This document shows positions 1 through 11,789 of a stretch of 64,000 nucleotides of DNA, in pieces. The position numbers and the translations under genes were made by a program. Origin of the DNA: Gnetum montanum (taxonomy: Eukaryota > Streptophyta > Gnetopsida > Gnetales > Gnetaceae); contig MNCI01028959.1 in assembly GCA_015680685.1 (NCBI GenBank), positions 286,794 through 350,793 on the forward strand. Reading direction: 5' to 3'. Every line of letters begins with the position of its first letter. Position 1 is the stretch's first letter. The notes beneath the pieces are model-generated. The model worked only from the letters and a program-made list of their open reading frames with translations, was not told the origin of the DNA and searched no databases.

Positions 1-2305
1 TATAATTATCTTTCTCTTCATTGAAGGTTTGGACCAATTAATAGCATTCTTAAACATATTGAAGCTACCTTGTAAGTTTTCATCATCAACCAATTAATGG
101 CAGTGCCTAAGATCTGAAACATTAAACACAAAAGACATACCAACATTGTTGGATAAGTCAATCTCAAAAGCATTATTACTAATTTTGGCCTTGATTCTAA
201 AAGGATCCATCTTCTTGACTTTCAACTTGGAGAAGTAGATACCTATTAATCTCTTCTTTTTCAAGTGCACCTAAACTAAGTCACTAATATGAAAGATAGT
301 CTTCTACTTATCCTCATTCCTCTTGAGGAATCTTTCTTGAGTCTTCTTTTTCAAATTTACCTTTACTTGTGCATAAACATCCTTCATCTCTAGTAAAAAA
401 TCAACATTGACTTAAGTTTCACCCTCAAAGATCTTCACATTATCCACCATCTTTGGACAAAAATCATAATTCATCTAAAATGGGCTTTTTCCATTGATAA
501 TATGAAAAGAACTATTATATGAAAATTCAACATGACATAACAAATTTTCCTACTAATTTAGATGTCCATCACATAAATATCTCAAAATATTTAACAAGGA
601 TTTTTCACCACTTTAGTTTGACGATCAAATTATGGATGATATACACTAGAAAAACTCAACTTTGTCCATAAAAGTTTATAGAGAAACATTCAAAAATGAC
701 TACTGAACTTGGAGTCTCTATCACTAATGATGTTCAAATTAATATCATGTAATTTTACAACATGCTAGAAAATTAAATTTTCCATATGAAATGTATCACT
801 CATATTTTTGCATGGAATGAGGCTTTCCATCTTGGACAACCTATTCACCACAACAAAAATAGCATTGTTTGCACTCTTGGTTTTTGGAATATCACTCATA
901 AAATTCCTTGACATATTTTTCCATGAATCCTTGGAAATTGACAAAGGTATGTAATGTCCATCCACTCCTTTATCTTCTTTGAATTTTTGACATGTCAAGC
1001 ACTCCTTCATAAACTTGGAAACTTCAAATGTCATTCTATGCCATAAATAGTTTCTACTGATAAGATCTAGTGTTTTATCCCTACCCATATAACCTGTCGT
1101 GCCGTCACAATGATTGTCAAACAAATTTTCTTTCTAAACTCATAATTAGGAACACATACCTTCCTATTTTGGAATAACATTTTATCTTATATATGATAGT
1201 CTCTCCACTAGCCTATCCTACTCAATAATGCTTCCTTAAGGGTTTTTCACACCTATCCAAAATCATAATCATGCTCATACAAAGTAGCAAAATCACCCAT
1301 ACCTTCCACATGTAGTACACTGAAATCAACCACATGCACCCTAAATAATGCAGTAGCCATCACATTGGCTTTTCCAATTTTGTGCTTAAGTAAAAAATTG
1401 AAATCTTGCAATTGTGTAATGGATTTCATGTATTTAGCACTCAACTTATTGTGAGAATTTAGAAACTAAAGTGGTTATGATCTATCATCAAGATGAACTC
1501 CTTGGACAATAAGTAATGTCTCCAATTCTTAATTGGTTAAAGAATAACATAAAACTCCTTCTTATATAACTTGACTCATTTAACCTTTTAGAAAATAAAG
1601 TAACAAGATTACATTGTTATGAAAGTACCCCTCAAATGGTAAGTCCACCTACATCCACCTCCATCTAAAAAAGCTTCTAAAAATATATAATTGTTAGCAC
1701 TAACTCACAATTAAAGATCCTTTAGGTTTCATCACACCACCTGAAATATTTATTTTCCTTTAACAAATCAAATACATACCAAAAAATATCATCAAAATTT
1801 TTTATGAATCTTTCATAAAAACTTGATAAACTAAGAAATGAACTTACCTTCCCAACATTCTTAGGAGTTGGCCAATCTCTAATAGTCCTCATCTTGGTAG
1901 CTATCATCTAAATTTGATTTTTGGAAATCACATGCTCGATGTATGTGACTTTCCTATTAAACAAATAACTTCTATCACATTGATTACCAAATGTGCCTCC
2001 TCCAATTTTAGACACACTCTTCTTAAGTGATATAGGTTCTCATCTTCATTAGAATTGTACACTAAAATATCATCAAAAAAGATAATAAAATGCTTACCAA
2101 TCTAATCTTTAAATACATCATGCATCAACCTCATAAATGTAGCAGATGCATTTGTGATTTCGAATGGCATCACCAACCACTCAAATAATCCACTAGTTTT
2201 TTAAAACCTATCTTTCAATCATCACCATGCCTAATTCAAATTTAATGATGATCTTTAAGAAGCTTTTTGGTTGAATCTATAGCTAAGAAGTAAAATCTTT
2301 AAGAA
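1..2305 (-). pseudogene. Ty3/Gypsy chromovirus-like pol remnant (RT, RNase H, integrase)
   Basis: Read on the minus strand from about 2305 down to 1, the pieces follow pol order. At 2200-1910 lies an RT segment with [18 protein letters not shown] and the catalytic FFDDILVYN (about 2060-2085). At 1907-1722 is the RT thumb/connection (RDWPTPKNV, FYERFIKNF). At 1444-1253 is the RNase H end (LKHKIGKANVMATAL, family form VADALSR). At 1124-765 is the integrase zinc-binding region (HRM..CLTCQ) running into the core (FVVVNRLSKM), then C-terminal sequence down to base 1. Stops and frameshifts separate every block. The wording of the RT and integrase fits plant chromoviruses rather than Athila/Tat. No LTR is visible inside the window; the element continues off the left edge. 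Confidence 0.85.
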
Positions 2306-4376
2306 TCTAATATTTAACAATTTAAAGAGAGTCATAGTTATGCTCTTTTTTCTAGAAAATTATTGGATACCCAAGCTTCCAAATAGAGTAGAAAAAAAAT
2401 GGTCTAAGATACTTTCAAATCCAAAGAATGAAAATGGACAAAGTAGGTTGATCACCAATAATGACTTTATTTATTCTTGGTTAAAAGTTATTATAAATTT
2501 TGGATATTCATTTCTAAGGATGCTAAGTAATAGGACAATCAAAATACTTGAAAAAATGAATCTTTACTTTCATAGAAAGGACATTGAGGAGAAATAAATC
2601 TTATGTGTTTAAAATGAATGCTAATAGAAATACCTTGATGAATAATTTTATAAAAGGTAGAAGCTCTTCAAATATCTTATATTTCCCAATTTAATCATAA
2701 CTTAGCATTGCAGCACCTAGTGTGGCACTACACTACTTGAGTTACAAACCTAAAAAACCATTAATAACTAAGCATAGAGCCTAAAATGAGACATTCATGT
2801 CACAAGTTTTTCTCTATAATTGCTTATTAAGAGCTTTTTCTCCATTAGGAAAGCAAGAATTCTCTTTATTTTTCTCATGTATTTTGAGTTGTCAATTCAT
2901 TATGCCATAAGACTTTGTTGTAGTGCTATCATGATTTCATAACCTAGAACTATTTAGTCAATGTGGATTTGACTATTAGTGTAGTGAAAAGCTCATGATT
3001 TTCCATTTTCCTCTAAAATATTAATGTATATTAAACAACAAAAATACTAGAAATATGAGCTCCATGAACTATTATTAGTTACTAAATTCTCTAAAATTAT
3101 TATTATTTATTGAAGTAATTAGATATGAATTAATTAAGTATTTGTATAAAGTTGTGATGAATCTACCTTACACAAGAATATTATATTTATATAACATGAT
3201 GTTTGATCATTAAGAATGCAATTGAGAAGTCATTTATTTATTTTCATGTGTGTTTGTGTTGCACCTATCCCTTAAGGAATTTTAATGTGAGTGTGCCTTT
3301 AATTTCATTAGACATGTGAGCATTGCAGTGGCTTCGTAAGGGATTGAATTAACTATGTTTATCTTTTATTTTATTATTAATATAAAAATATATAAAAAAT
3401 ATAAGTATTTTAATTTCTCACTATGATTACATGATTTATTCTCATATCATATGTAAGATATGTATTATAATATTTTTGATACTTTTGAAATGATACACAA
3501 GTAAACTCTATAATTTACTTTTATTTCTTATCAATGCTAATGACTAGTGCACCAAGTGTACTGATTAATATAGTTGTTCTGGTCTCACTTGAAGGGAGCC
3601 CCTATCATTAGTGCCATTATTAGGGAAGATGCATAGTGAATAAATAGTTTGCTTATACATTCAAATTCTTGCATTTTATTTTTGATATGTGTATATTTTT
3701 CTTAGTATCTATATGCAAATTGTAACTTCTAAGTTAAATGACAAACTCCTTGGAAGGCATAAGATCATCTAGCATGAAGGAATTTGAAAAGTAAAAGATT
3801 GTACATGTTGTGTTTAAGAATGCGGTGAATCATTCTCAACTAATATTGGTCCTAGGTTGCCACCATGATAGGAAATGAAGGTGAAAAATTGTTATTGGAA
3901 AATTTTCCAAGGAATCAAATTTAGCTATACATGAAGGTACTATGGAGACTTTAAAAATCTATATCTTGTGGATGATCTACTATGTTATAGGGTTGGAAAC
4001 CAATAGAAAGAAGTACAAGTATCATTCAAGGAAAGAACTTCGTGATAGTTTGGTTGAAGAGGAGGAACAATTATGTAAGACCTTTGGGGATGGATATTTT
4101 AATGATGATGAAGAGACTTCTTACTCAATGGGCAAGAATGAAATCCCTTAAAAAGATCCTTTGAAGCACAATTATGAAGAGAAAGGATGATCCAATGGTA
4201 ATAATTCATTTTCCAAGTCCAATGTCTTCATCTCATTAGGGATGATTGTTAATGGAATGGTCACTTAAAATGATAAAATATGATTTATGTTAAAAGTATT
4301 GTTTATTAGGTTGATCTATATGAATGGTAGAGAAGTTTAGAAATAAGGAAAAGTAGCACTTCCAAGGTTTACCTAT

Positions 4377-4625
4377 TTATCCCTAAGGTTGACTAACCCC
4401 TTCAAAGATCAACTAACCCAAGTTCAGCATAGTTGCAACTAGACCAAAATTCATATTTTTAAGATTGACCAACCTTTCCATAGGTTGACCTATTCAATAT
4501 AAGTTATTATTGTCAGATGTTCATTTTTGAAAAACTAAAATCAAGTAAGAAGACCAAATTGAGAGTTTATATTTTTTTTAGATTTCAACATAAGATTAAC
4601 CAACCCAAGCATAGGTTGACTAAAT
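4377..4625. repeat. Cluster of GGTTGACY-type motifs
   Basis: Five or six variants of a short motif, AGGTTGACTAACC or AGATTGACCAACC and near-reverse forms such as GATCAACTAACC, occur within 250 bases, spaced about 30-80 bases apart. Palindrome-like short motifs repeated this way are known from LTRs of some plant copia elements. No LTR ends were found, so the carrier is unknown. Confidence 0.45.
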
Positions 4626-5519
4626 AGGTATATAGGGTAATTGATCCTAGATTAGGATGATGTATTAGGGGAATAATAAAAAATAAAAATAAAAAAGGCA
4701 AAATCATCCTTCAAACTTTATGATACAAATGAAGCATTAAGGTTTGAGCTTTACCATTTATATTCAAGGATGGAGCATTTCTTCATTAACATCATAGATC
4801 ATTTATCTATTATTGTTCAAGTGGAGATGGATCATTCAACAAGGACTAGTATTTCAACATTAATAAGAAAGATTAAAGTAAGCTTTTGGGAAAATTTTAA
4901 AACTATAAGAAAGAGAGTCAAACAAAAACATTCCACTGTATCATTATACCCTAATCTCTATATCTTTTACATGCTTATACTTGTATTGGATATAATCTGA
5001 TCTAATATAAGATCACTAAGCATCATCTTAAAACTTCCTTTAATTTGTAAGGTTTAGTTTCAATATTTTTACTTGAAATTCCCATTTTTACGAAAAGAAG
5101 ACTAGAAACCCTTGAATCTAGTATTGTTTCTCAAGAAGTTAAAGAACATTATATGGAAACCTAGGGAGATAGAGATTCTCTTATCATTATCAATTTTCAA
5201 TACTATCTTATCAATTCATATGAACATCTCCAATAATGTCCTCTCCTATCTATCATTTAGATCCATCTCATTCTACATTTGACTTAGCATTTTCCTTACA
5301 ATACTTTAGTATCTATTTTTCTTGATGTTTTCAACATTAAATTCATCCAGTTTAGAAGTTAAATGGTTATCTATAAGTTCGATACAATTTACCATTTCTT
5401 CAAAGGAAGAAATTTCTAGATATTTATTTGAGCTAATAGAACATTTTATGGAGAACATACAAATATAAAATTAATTTTATTTTGATTATTCAAGATTATG
5501 AAATTCTCAAAAAATAGTT

Positions 5520-6015
5520 TAACCATGATTTGTCATCAAGTCATGGTATTGCAAGCTTCAAGACTATAATTCCACCATGACTTATCGTATTATTAAGATC
5601 ATTTTTCTTCAAACCATAACTTTTGGCCAACATATGGTTAAATACCATGACTCATGATTAAGTTAGCATGTTAATCACAACTTGTGATCATGTCATTGTA
5701 TCAATCATAACTCATGGTTTTCTCATGATTGATACAAAGTTATCAACCATGACTCTTAATTGTCTCGTGATTTAGAATCACTTAAGGAAATTTCATCATG
5801 ACACATGGTAATCTTTTGGAGTAATGATCATGACTAACTTTCCATTCATGATGAACATTCAGATAAGGCAAATTTACCATGAATTATGATTAAGTCATGG
5901 CATCCTTAGAAATTCTTAATCTTTGTTGTCAACCAAGTCACAGCTCATGCTATAATACCACAACTTGTAGTATTACAAACCATAACTCATGTTGAAGTTG
6001 TGATTGACTCATAGT
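5520..6015. repeat. Degenerate CATGAC/TCATG interspersed repeat
   Basis: About a dozen degenerate units of roughly 30-45 bases, each starting with CCATGACT or CATAACTCATGG-like sequence, often followed by the near reverse complement (ATTAAGTCATGG). Unit length is irregular and identity is low. It may be the U3 part of a decayed LTR. A related but weaker patch lies near 15520-15610. Confidence 0.5.
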
Positions 6016-7053
6016 CATCAGAAAATCAAAATATTAACAAATCTTAAAGCATCAAGTTAGAAACTTTCAAGAAGGCAATCTAACAACAATAATAGTTGAT
6101 GAAAAATGAGTAGTCCTTACGGCCAACCATACAAATCACTAGTGTTCACTAAGCAATCTAGTCGAATTTCATATACTTTAGCCCTCTAAGTACACTTCGT
6201 CTAGGTAGTGAATCTAAAGGATGTGATTGTTGTCTTCTTAGTTTCACTTGTGAAGTACAAAAATATGGTTAAGTGTAGCTAAGGGACATGATTTTTATCA
6301 TTTTATGTTTTTCATTTAATTCGTCTAAGTGCAAGAATAAATTAATTAAATATTTAATCAATCTAACAACTAACTAATTGTTAACTAATCCTAACATAGC
6401 CAGCCATTCCCACTTTTTGTACACATCCTAAACACATTGCAATGCTACTAGATTACTAAGCATTAAGTACTTCTGGGATTACCAAGCATTAATGTATGCT
6501 TGAAGTGGTTGTATTTATATGTGTTAATTAATCATTATGAATTAATTACTTAAATGCATTAAAGTAAATTGTATGAATATTAAATGCATGAAGTAAACAT
6601 TAAGCCAAGTCCAAGTGCTTCAAGGTTTATCAAGATAGCTCATCTTTATTGCTATTCACACTAAGGTACTTAGGTACATCAATGCTCAAATAAGGATTCA
6701 TAACTTCTCAACCCCTACTGAAGGCACTTAGAAAACATTCTAACTCTAGGAAGATAAAATTGCAAGAGTTTAACTAGTAGCTAATGATTTTTGTAGAAAT
6801 ATAGCCTCAACTACACTGAAACCATCTACCCCTAGTGTAGATGGTGTTGGATTTTTATTTTTTCCCAACAACACCCAACGTAGTCACTACAAAGCCTAAT
6901 GTAGCTACAAGAATAGTGTTGGTGTTGGGTTTTTTTCCTCCAATTTCCTAGCAATGGCCAATGTAGTCATAGCATTTTTTAGTGGTGACAACATGGCCAT
7001 TGTAGTCATCATGGACTTCTAGCATGTGCAAATTCACCAACATAGTCACCATG

Positions 7054-8012
7054 TGATGAGTGGCGAGGTACCCCTACACTCAACCATATGAAACGAGCGT
7101 TGCACGTGCGATCCGATCGAACTCCGCAGATGGACTAGTTGTGGAGTCTAGATAGTTAGCCTTAGGTCGCAGTTCGCTGTCTTCCCATCTAGACTAGTTT
7201 TGCATATGTCACGTATGGTTTAGTCTAGATGAGGTGTGTGATGTGTTCTAATTCTAATGCTACTCCTGAAGGCAGTGGAAAATAATATTTAACTAAATCT
7301 AAGCTAAGAGGAAAGGGTTAAGAAATCTAATCTAGCCTAAGTGCGACGAGCAACCGATTCCTTGATCAACCGTACACATCTTGGACTTCGTGCACGACTG
7401 CCACTGGGACTACCAAGCATAGGCCTAGGTACGCCACTGGGATTACCAAGCGCAGACCCCAAATATGCCACTGGGTTACCAAGCGTAGATCCCCCTAGCT
7501 ACACCACTGGGCTACCAAGCAGTCACACTTAAATGCTCGTAATCAAGTCGAACTCGTTCCACTTCTAGGAGTTCAGGGTTGAGAGACTAATCGCGATAAG
7601 TAACCGATTCCTTAACTCACCGTACACACCTGTAGATGCTCGTAGTCAAGTCGTACTTACATCGTGCTATGAAAGCAATAAATAACATGAAATAAATAAC
7701 AATAAATAAATTAAGTGAATGCTGCAATGATGAAGTAATCTCGATCTTTATAGCCGATCATGTGCGTGTCCAAGTACGGCACACTCGAATAAAGACACCG
7801 TACAATCACATTCACCACACTGCGGGCAGACACGGGAAAATTCTAACTCTGGAGGGATCAAACTGCCAGAGCTTCGCTACACTAAAAAATGGGATGTGAA
7901 ATGAGGGAGAGCCGCCTCTTATTTATAGAAATGACGGCTGACTGCGATATCGCGTACGCAATATCGCAGGGAAGGATGCAATATCGCGGCTAACGCAGAC
8001 CGCGTCTCATCA
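7054..8012 (-). mobile_element. Solo LTR, Athila-like subfamily 1, with perfect 5-bp target duplication
   Basis: On the minus strand the element runs TGATGAGACGCGG...CGCCACTCATCA, so its ends form a 7-base inverted repeat (TGATGAG/CTCATCA). It is flanked by CCATG at 7049-7053 and again at 8013-8017, an exact target-site duplication. There is no internal region, the expected product of LTR-LTR recombination. Inside, on the minus strand, are GATATC-type palindromes at about 7946-7988, a TATAAATAAGAGG box near 7920, an AATAAAG-like signal region and a minisatellite at 7395-7530. It keeps many CpG sites, so it is younger than its host LTR. Confidence 0.93.
7395..7530 (-). repeat. Minisatellite inside the solo LTR (about 30-bp unit, four copies)
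   Basis: Four tandem units on the plus strand each contain GCCACTGGG(A)TTACCAAGC, at about 7396, 7430, 7468 and 7502. On the LTR sense strand the unit reads GCTTGGTAATCCCAGTGG. Other LTRs of the family carry only one or two copies (for example 28935-28955, 39825-39880 and 60970-61015), so unit number varies between copies. Confidence 0.85.
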
Positions 8013-8512
8013 CCATGGTTCCAAAAAATTTCAACACATGCCGATGTAGTCCTCCAAGGCCAACGTAGTTGAGGTGAAGGCCAGCATAGTCACAAAAATT
8101 TGTTTACTATTTTTAGTAAATAGATGGATTTTGATGTCTTGGATATATCAAAACTTACTAGAAATGATCAACTACACTGAAAAACATAGTTGTTATACCT
8201 TAATTTAGCAACCCAAAAGCCTATAAAATTCAAGCTCAAACACATTATTCAATTTCCACAATTAAGAGGCAAACACACATAGTGACATAATATACAATTT
8301 TTGCAATCATAGCCTTAATTTGCAACCAAAATCACTTTTGAACTCCATTTTTGTATCTACATGGTGAACACCTCTTTTTACTCCACCTACAACCATAAGT
8401 TGTAGATTTGAACTGAAATTAGCAAGGAGTTATAGGAGATTAGAACTGGAAAGTACTTGGGCTGTGGAGATCAACTGTAGAACAAAACCTACCAACTCCA
8501 ATAGGCTATAAG

Positions 8513-8587
8513 CTCCATCCAAGCCAACTTCTTGTACTTTGAGCACACATCTCCATCCAAGCCAACTTCTTGTACTTTGAGCACACA
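8513..8587. repeat. Perfect 38-bp tandem duplication
   Basis: The block starting CTCCATCCAAGCC occurs at 8513 and again at 8551 with no internal mismatch over about 37 bases. The lack of divergence implies a recent slippage or filler event in otherwise decayed DNA. Confidence 0.9.
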
Positions 8588-8739
8588 ATATGTACCTCTT
8601 TTGAACTTTAAACTTTGAGCAATTTGTCATTTTAATAAATTTTTCTAGTTCATTTGTAGTGCAGATTTTATTTAAATTTTAATTCTATGTTTATTTTCTA
8701 TTAAATTTGTAACCTTATTTTTTGCGTTTACATTTTGTA

Positions 8740-9310
8740 AGTCCTTGGGTGATCAATAAGATTATCCAAGACACCTTGGATCCTATTTTTTTGAAGGCCC
8801 TTGGGATCCAAGGTTGGGCTATCATAGCTTGGAATTTTTGGTTTCCTAATAATTGATTTTTATTTTACCAATGAAAAGTGAGAAGCCCAAATATTTTGTA
8901 GGTAATTTATCTTCTTAACATTGTAGTTTCAAAAAAAATTCCTAAAATACTGTAATAGATGTGCCAAAATTAAAAATCCTACTCCTTATGAAATTGATTT
9001 TCAACCTTGACACTTGAGCAAAAGTATTAAGACAATGAAAAGCATTGTTAAGGCAAAACTTAGAATTCTGCAAAAAATAAAATAAAATAAAAGTATCATC
9101 AGCAAATTAGGAATGTGTAAAATCTGAACATCCATGAACGAGAGAGATACCTTTGATAAGCTGCTATAATTTGTATTTTTGGAAGATATCACCAAGACCT
9201 TTCATTGTCATAATAAATAAATAAGGAGAAACTGGGTCTCCTAATGAACCTTATTTTTTGTCACAAAATCACTTTTATGTTGCCCATTAATGAAGAGAGA
9301 AAAATAGGTA
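8740..9310 (-). pseudogene. L1-type LINE reverse transcriptase fragment
   Basis: On the minus strand the fragment reads FINGQHKSDF, then the palm motif FADDT (about 9090-9110), followed by CLNNAFHCLNTF and SRLKINF, and further down LPTKYLGFSLFIGK. This is the usual order of plant L1 RT after the RQGDP region. Several stops and at least one frameshift break it. The N-terminal RT and endonuclease are absent. Confidence 0.75.
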
Positions 9311-10520
9311 CCTTTATAGCTATAACAACTTAGTAATTTACATAAATTTAATTATTTAATTTAATGCATATGATTAATCCTTTAATGTTGTCAAATGTGT
9401 TTCAATATATTAGCTAATTGTTATTGCAATTATTGTTGTTGTTATTATAAATTTCCTACACAAGTGAATGCAATTAGCTTGCTAGGGTATTTTGTTAAAT
9501 TTTTGTATCCTTTATTTTACTACTATTGGAATTTAGTCATAGATCTTCTAAATATTTTATGACTAAATATGGAAGTCCAATTACCGTAGGAAGTTTTTCT
9601 TTTTGTTAACTACCATTCCTTTACAAGTGTTTGACTATGCATGTTTTATTCTTTATGCACATTTCATTGTGTATATTCAATCTTTATTATGCACATTTAA
9701 TTATGCATATTTATACTTTATTATGCACAGTTATTTATGCATCTTTTATTTTTATTATGTATATATGATTCATAATAATCTATTCATGAAACAATTTTGA
9801 ATCCTCACCTTATCAAAAACATATCCCTTATTACTTTTTATCATTAAACCAGGATTTGGAGTTTATTTTTAATTATAATTAAATATTGCATAAATTAGCC
9901 TTGTTCAGGAAGTACCTTAGGATAATTTCCTACCTAGAATCTAACCTTATCAATGTATCTAAGAATTCACAAGCTCTATTTTTGACTTTTGGTTCACTAG
10001 AATTGGAGTTACCATTTTCAAGATATTGCATTTTCTAGTTTTCTAAAATATCATAAAAGTTTTGGCATTTGAACTAGAGGACCATGATAAGTAATGCCTA
10101 AATCAAATTTTAGCATACAATTTAGTAGAGCACTTGATAAGAATTCCATAGGTTCAAATGGAATTTGATTTGGAGTGTCAATGTGTGTGTTATGGATGTT
10201 AAATGCTAAGGGTATTACTTGAGAGGAAAATTTAGGAAACAAACTTAGTAAAATGTAAATTTTAAAAATTATTTGAAAAAAAGTTTAAAAATGAAAAAAA
10301 TCAAGTTTGAAAGTCAAAATGGAAAAAAGCACATTTACGTGCAAAGTGGAACAAAAAGCAAATATGTTATATGCGTTACTTTTTCCCACCGCCTTTCTCT
10401 CTTTGTTATGCTACCTATTTTCATCCGTTGTTTTTGCTGTTTTTGCTGTTGGATTTTTCCAGAAGACATTTTTGCCCTTTTTTTTCATTTTGAAGTTTAT
10501 TTGAGCTTAATTTCTTCCAT
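9311..10520. other. Intergenic stretch, nothing recognised
   Basis: AT-rich sequence without a motif or repeat I can name. Open frames at 9603-9800 and 10051-10242 are low-complexity and unsupported. Confidence 0.5.
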
Positions 10521-10528
10521 TCTTTCCC

Positions 10529-10680
10529 TTATAAATAGATTTCAACCTTATATACATCTCATTGCAGTTTGTAGAAGGGTTTTAGGTGCAACAAGTTAAG
10601 TAAAGAAAAATAAATTAAGAGTGTTAGGTAGAAATGGAAGATGCTAAGAAGATTTGGGAGCTCTACCAACACAAGTAAGA
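10529..10680 (+). promoter_or_regulatory. Possible promoter, leader and short first exon
   Basis: A TATA box (TTATAAATAG, 10529-10538) is followed about 100 bases later by an ATG at 10634 that opens 14 codons (MEDAKKIWELYQHK). A plant-like splice donor, GTAAGA, lies at 10675. The upstream sequence is pyrimidine-rich. A solo LTR sits 60 bases downstream in what would be intron 1. It could equally be the promoter of another decayed retroelement; no downstream exon was recognised. Confidence 0.3.
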
Positions 10681-10738
10681 AATATTTTCTTATTTTTCTT
10701 TTCATATGATTGTCTTATTTTGTTTTAGATTTCGTAAG

Positions 10739-11431
10739 TGATGAGTGGCGAGGTAGCCCTACACTCCACCATACGAATACGANNNNNNNNNNNNNNNNNN
10801 NNNNNNNNNNNNNNNNNNNNNNNNNNNNNNNNNNNNNNNNNNNNNNNNNNNNNNNNNNNNNNNNNNNNNNNNNNNNNNNNNNNNNNNNNNNNNNNNNNNN
10901 NNNNNNNNNNNNNNNNNNNNNNNNNNNNNNNNNNNNNNNNNNNNNNNNNNNNNNNNNNNNNNNNNNNNNNNNNNNNNNNNNNNNNNNNNNNNNNNNNNNN
11001 NNNNNNNNNNNNNNNNNNNNNNNNNNNNNNNNNNNNNNNNNNNNNNNNNNNNNNNNNNNNNNNNNNNNNNNNNNNNNNNNNNNNNNNNNNNNNNNNNNNN
11101 NNNNNNNNNNNNNNNNNNNNNNNNNNNNNNNNNNNNNNNNNNNNNNNNNNNNNNNNNNNNNNNNNNNNNNNNNNNNNNNNNNNNNNNNNNNNNNNNNNNN
11201 NNNNNNNNNNNNNNNNNNNNNNNNNNNNNNNNNNNNNNNNNNNNNNNNNNNNNNNNNNNNNNNNNNNNNNNNNNNNNNNNNNNNNNNNNNNNNNNNNNNN
11301 NNNNNNNNNNNNNNNNNNNNNNNNNNNNNNNNNNNNNNNNNNNNNNNNNNNNNNNNNNNNNNNNNNNNNNNNNNNNNNNNNNNNNNNNNNNNNNNNNNNN
11401 NNNNNNNNNNNNNNNNNNNNNNGTCTCATCA
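10739..11431 (-). mobile_element. Solo LTR, Athila-like subfamily 1, containing the assembly gap
   Basis: The left end TGATGAGTGGCGAGGTAGCC and the right end GTCTCATCA match the termini of the solo LTR at 7054-8012 in the same orientation. Flanks are GTAAG (10734-10738) and TTAAG (11432-11436), a target duplication with one change. Most of the body is N, so its true length and any internal region are unknown; its relatives are 808-959 bases long. Confidence 0.8.
10783..11422. other. Assembly gap (640 N)
   Basis: An uninterrupted run of N inside an LTR copy. Repeat collapse is the likely cause, since several near-identical LTRs lie nearby. The gap length may be nominal. Confidence 0.99.
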
Positions 11432-11789
11432 TTAAGAAATATTATTTTATATATGCTCATGACATAAACATGATTTTGTAAAAATTTTGTGGAATTTTGC
11501 ATATCATGGATTTTTGGTCATTTTTTGAAATATTTTGTGTTGTTGAAATAAAATAATAATATTTATATGACTAGTTTTGCTCAATTAGTAGTGGGAGCCA
11601 CGCATATTTTAGATACCCCTGTTTGCATGTAGTAGTGGAGTGTTCTTTAGTGGGATACCCTGTTTGTTAAATGAATTTCCTACCCTAGATTTTGATTCGT
11701 TAGTTTATGTGAGGCTATTGATTTAGCCAAGACTATGCCATAAAGTAATTGAGTCTGGTAGAGTTGCGGTGAGACATAGTCAAGACCAT

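Larger units (their letters stand above)
2306..6091. other. Intergenic stretch without recognisable gene
   Basis: AT-rich DNA with no domain I recognise. Short open frames at 2340-2597, 3942-4151 and 4770-5000 (plus strand) have no familiar motif and no supporting context, so I do not call them genes. The stretch holds two motif-rich patches, listed separately at 4377-4625 and 5520-6015. Confidence 0.5.
6097..8186 (-). mobile_element. Old Athila-like LTR (subfamily of copies A and B), interrupted by a younger solo LTR
   Basis: On the minus strand this matches the LTRs of copy A at 26.8 and 39.4 kb over its R/U5 half: the AGTTAGAATNTTTTCTAAGTGC block, AATAAAGATGAG, GCTTGGTAATCCCAG and GGACTACTC near the end. 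It ends at 6097 with rc TCATCA. The U3 side (6810-8186) holds repeats of the GACTACNTTGGCC kind and begins, on the minus strand, TGTTTTTCAGTG at 8186. A 4-base ACTA direct repeat flanks both ends (5 bases if one end base is shared). No PBS or internal region adjoins it, so it looks like a solo LTR. The interruption at 7054-8012 accounts for 959 bases plus a 5-base duplication. Confidence 0.65.

Noticed and set aside
7395-7530. Evenly spaced short repeats resembling a CRISPR array
   Set aside because: Units are contiguous, degenerate and inside a plant LTR; no spacers of constant length and no cas genes.
7341-7532. Repetitive LGLPS open frame on the plus strand
   Set aside because: Chance translation of the LTR minisatellite, antisense to the LTR.
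8430-8630. Minus-strand 66-codon frame with an internal repeat
   Set aside because: The repeat is explained by the 38-bp DNA duplication; no domain.
10273-10599. Plus-strand 108-codon frame rich in Phe and Cys
   Set aside because: Pyrimidine-rich upstream DNA translated by chance; it overlaps the TATA box and has no homology signal.
10710-11502. Four open frames of 235-247 codons across the gap
   Set aside because: They consist almost wholly of N; the open length is an artefact of the assembly gap.
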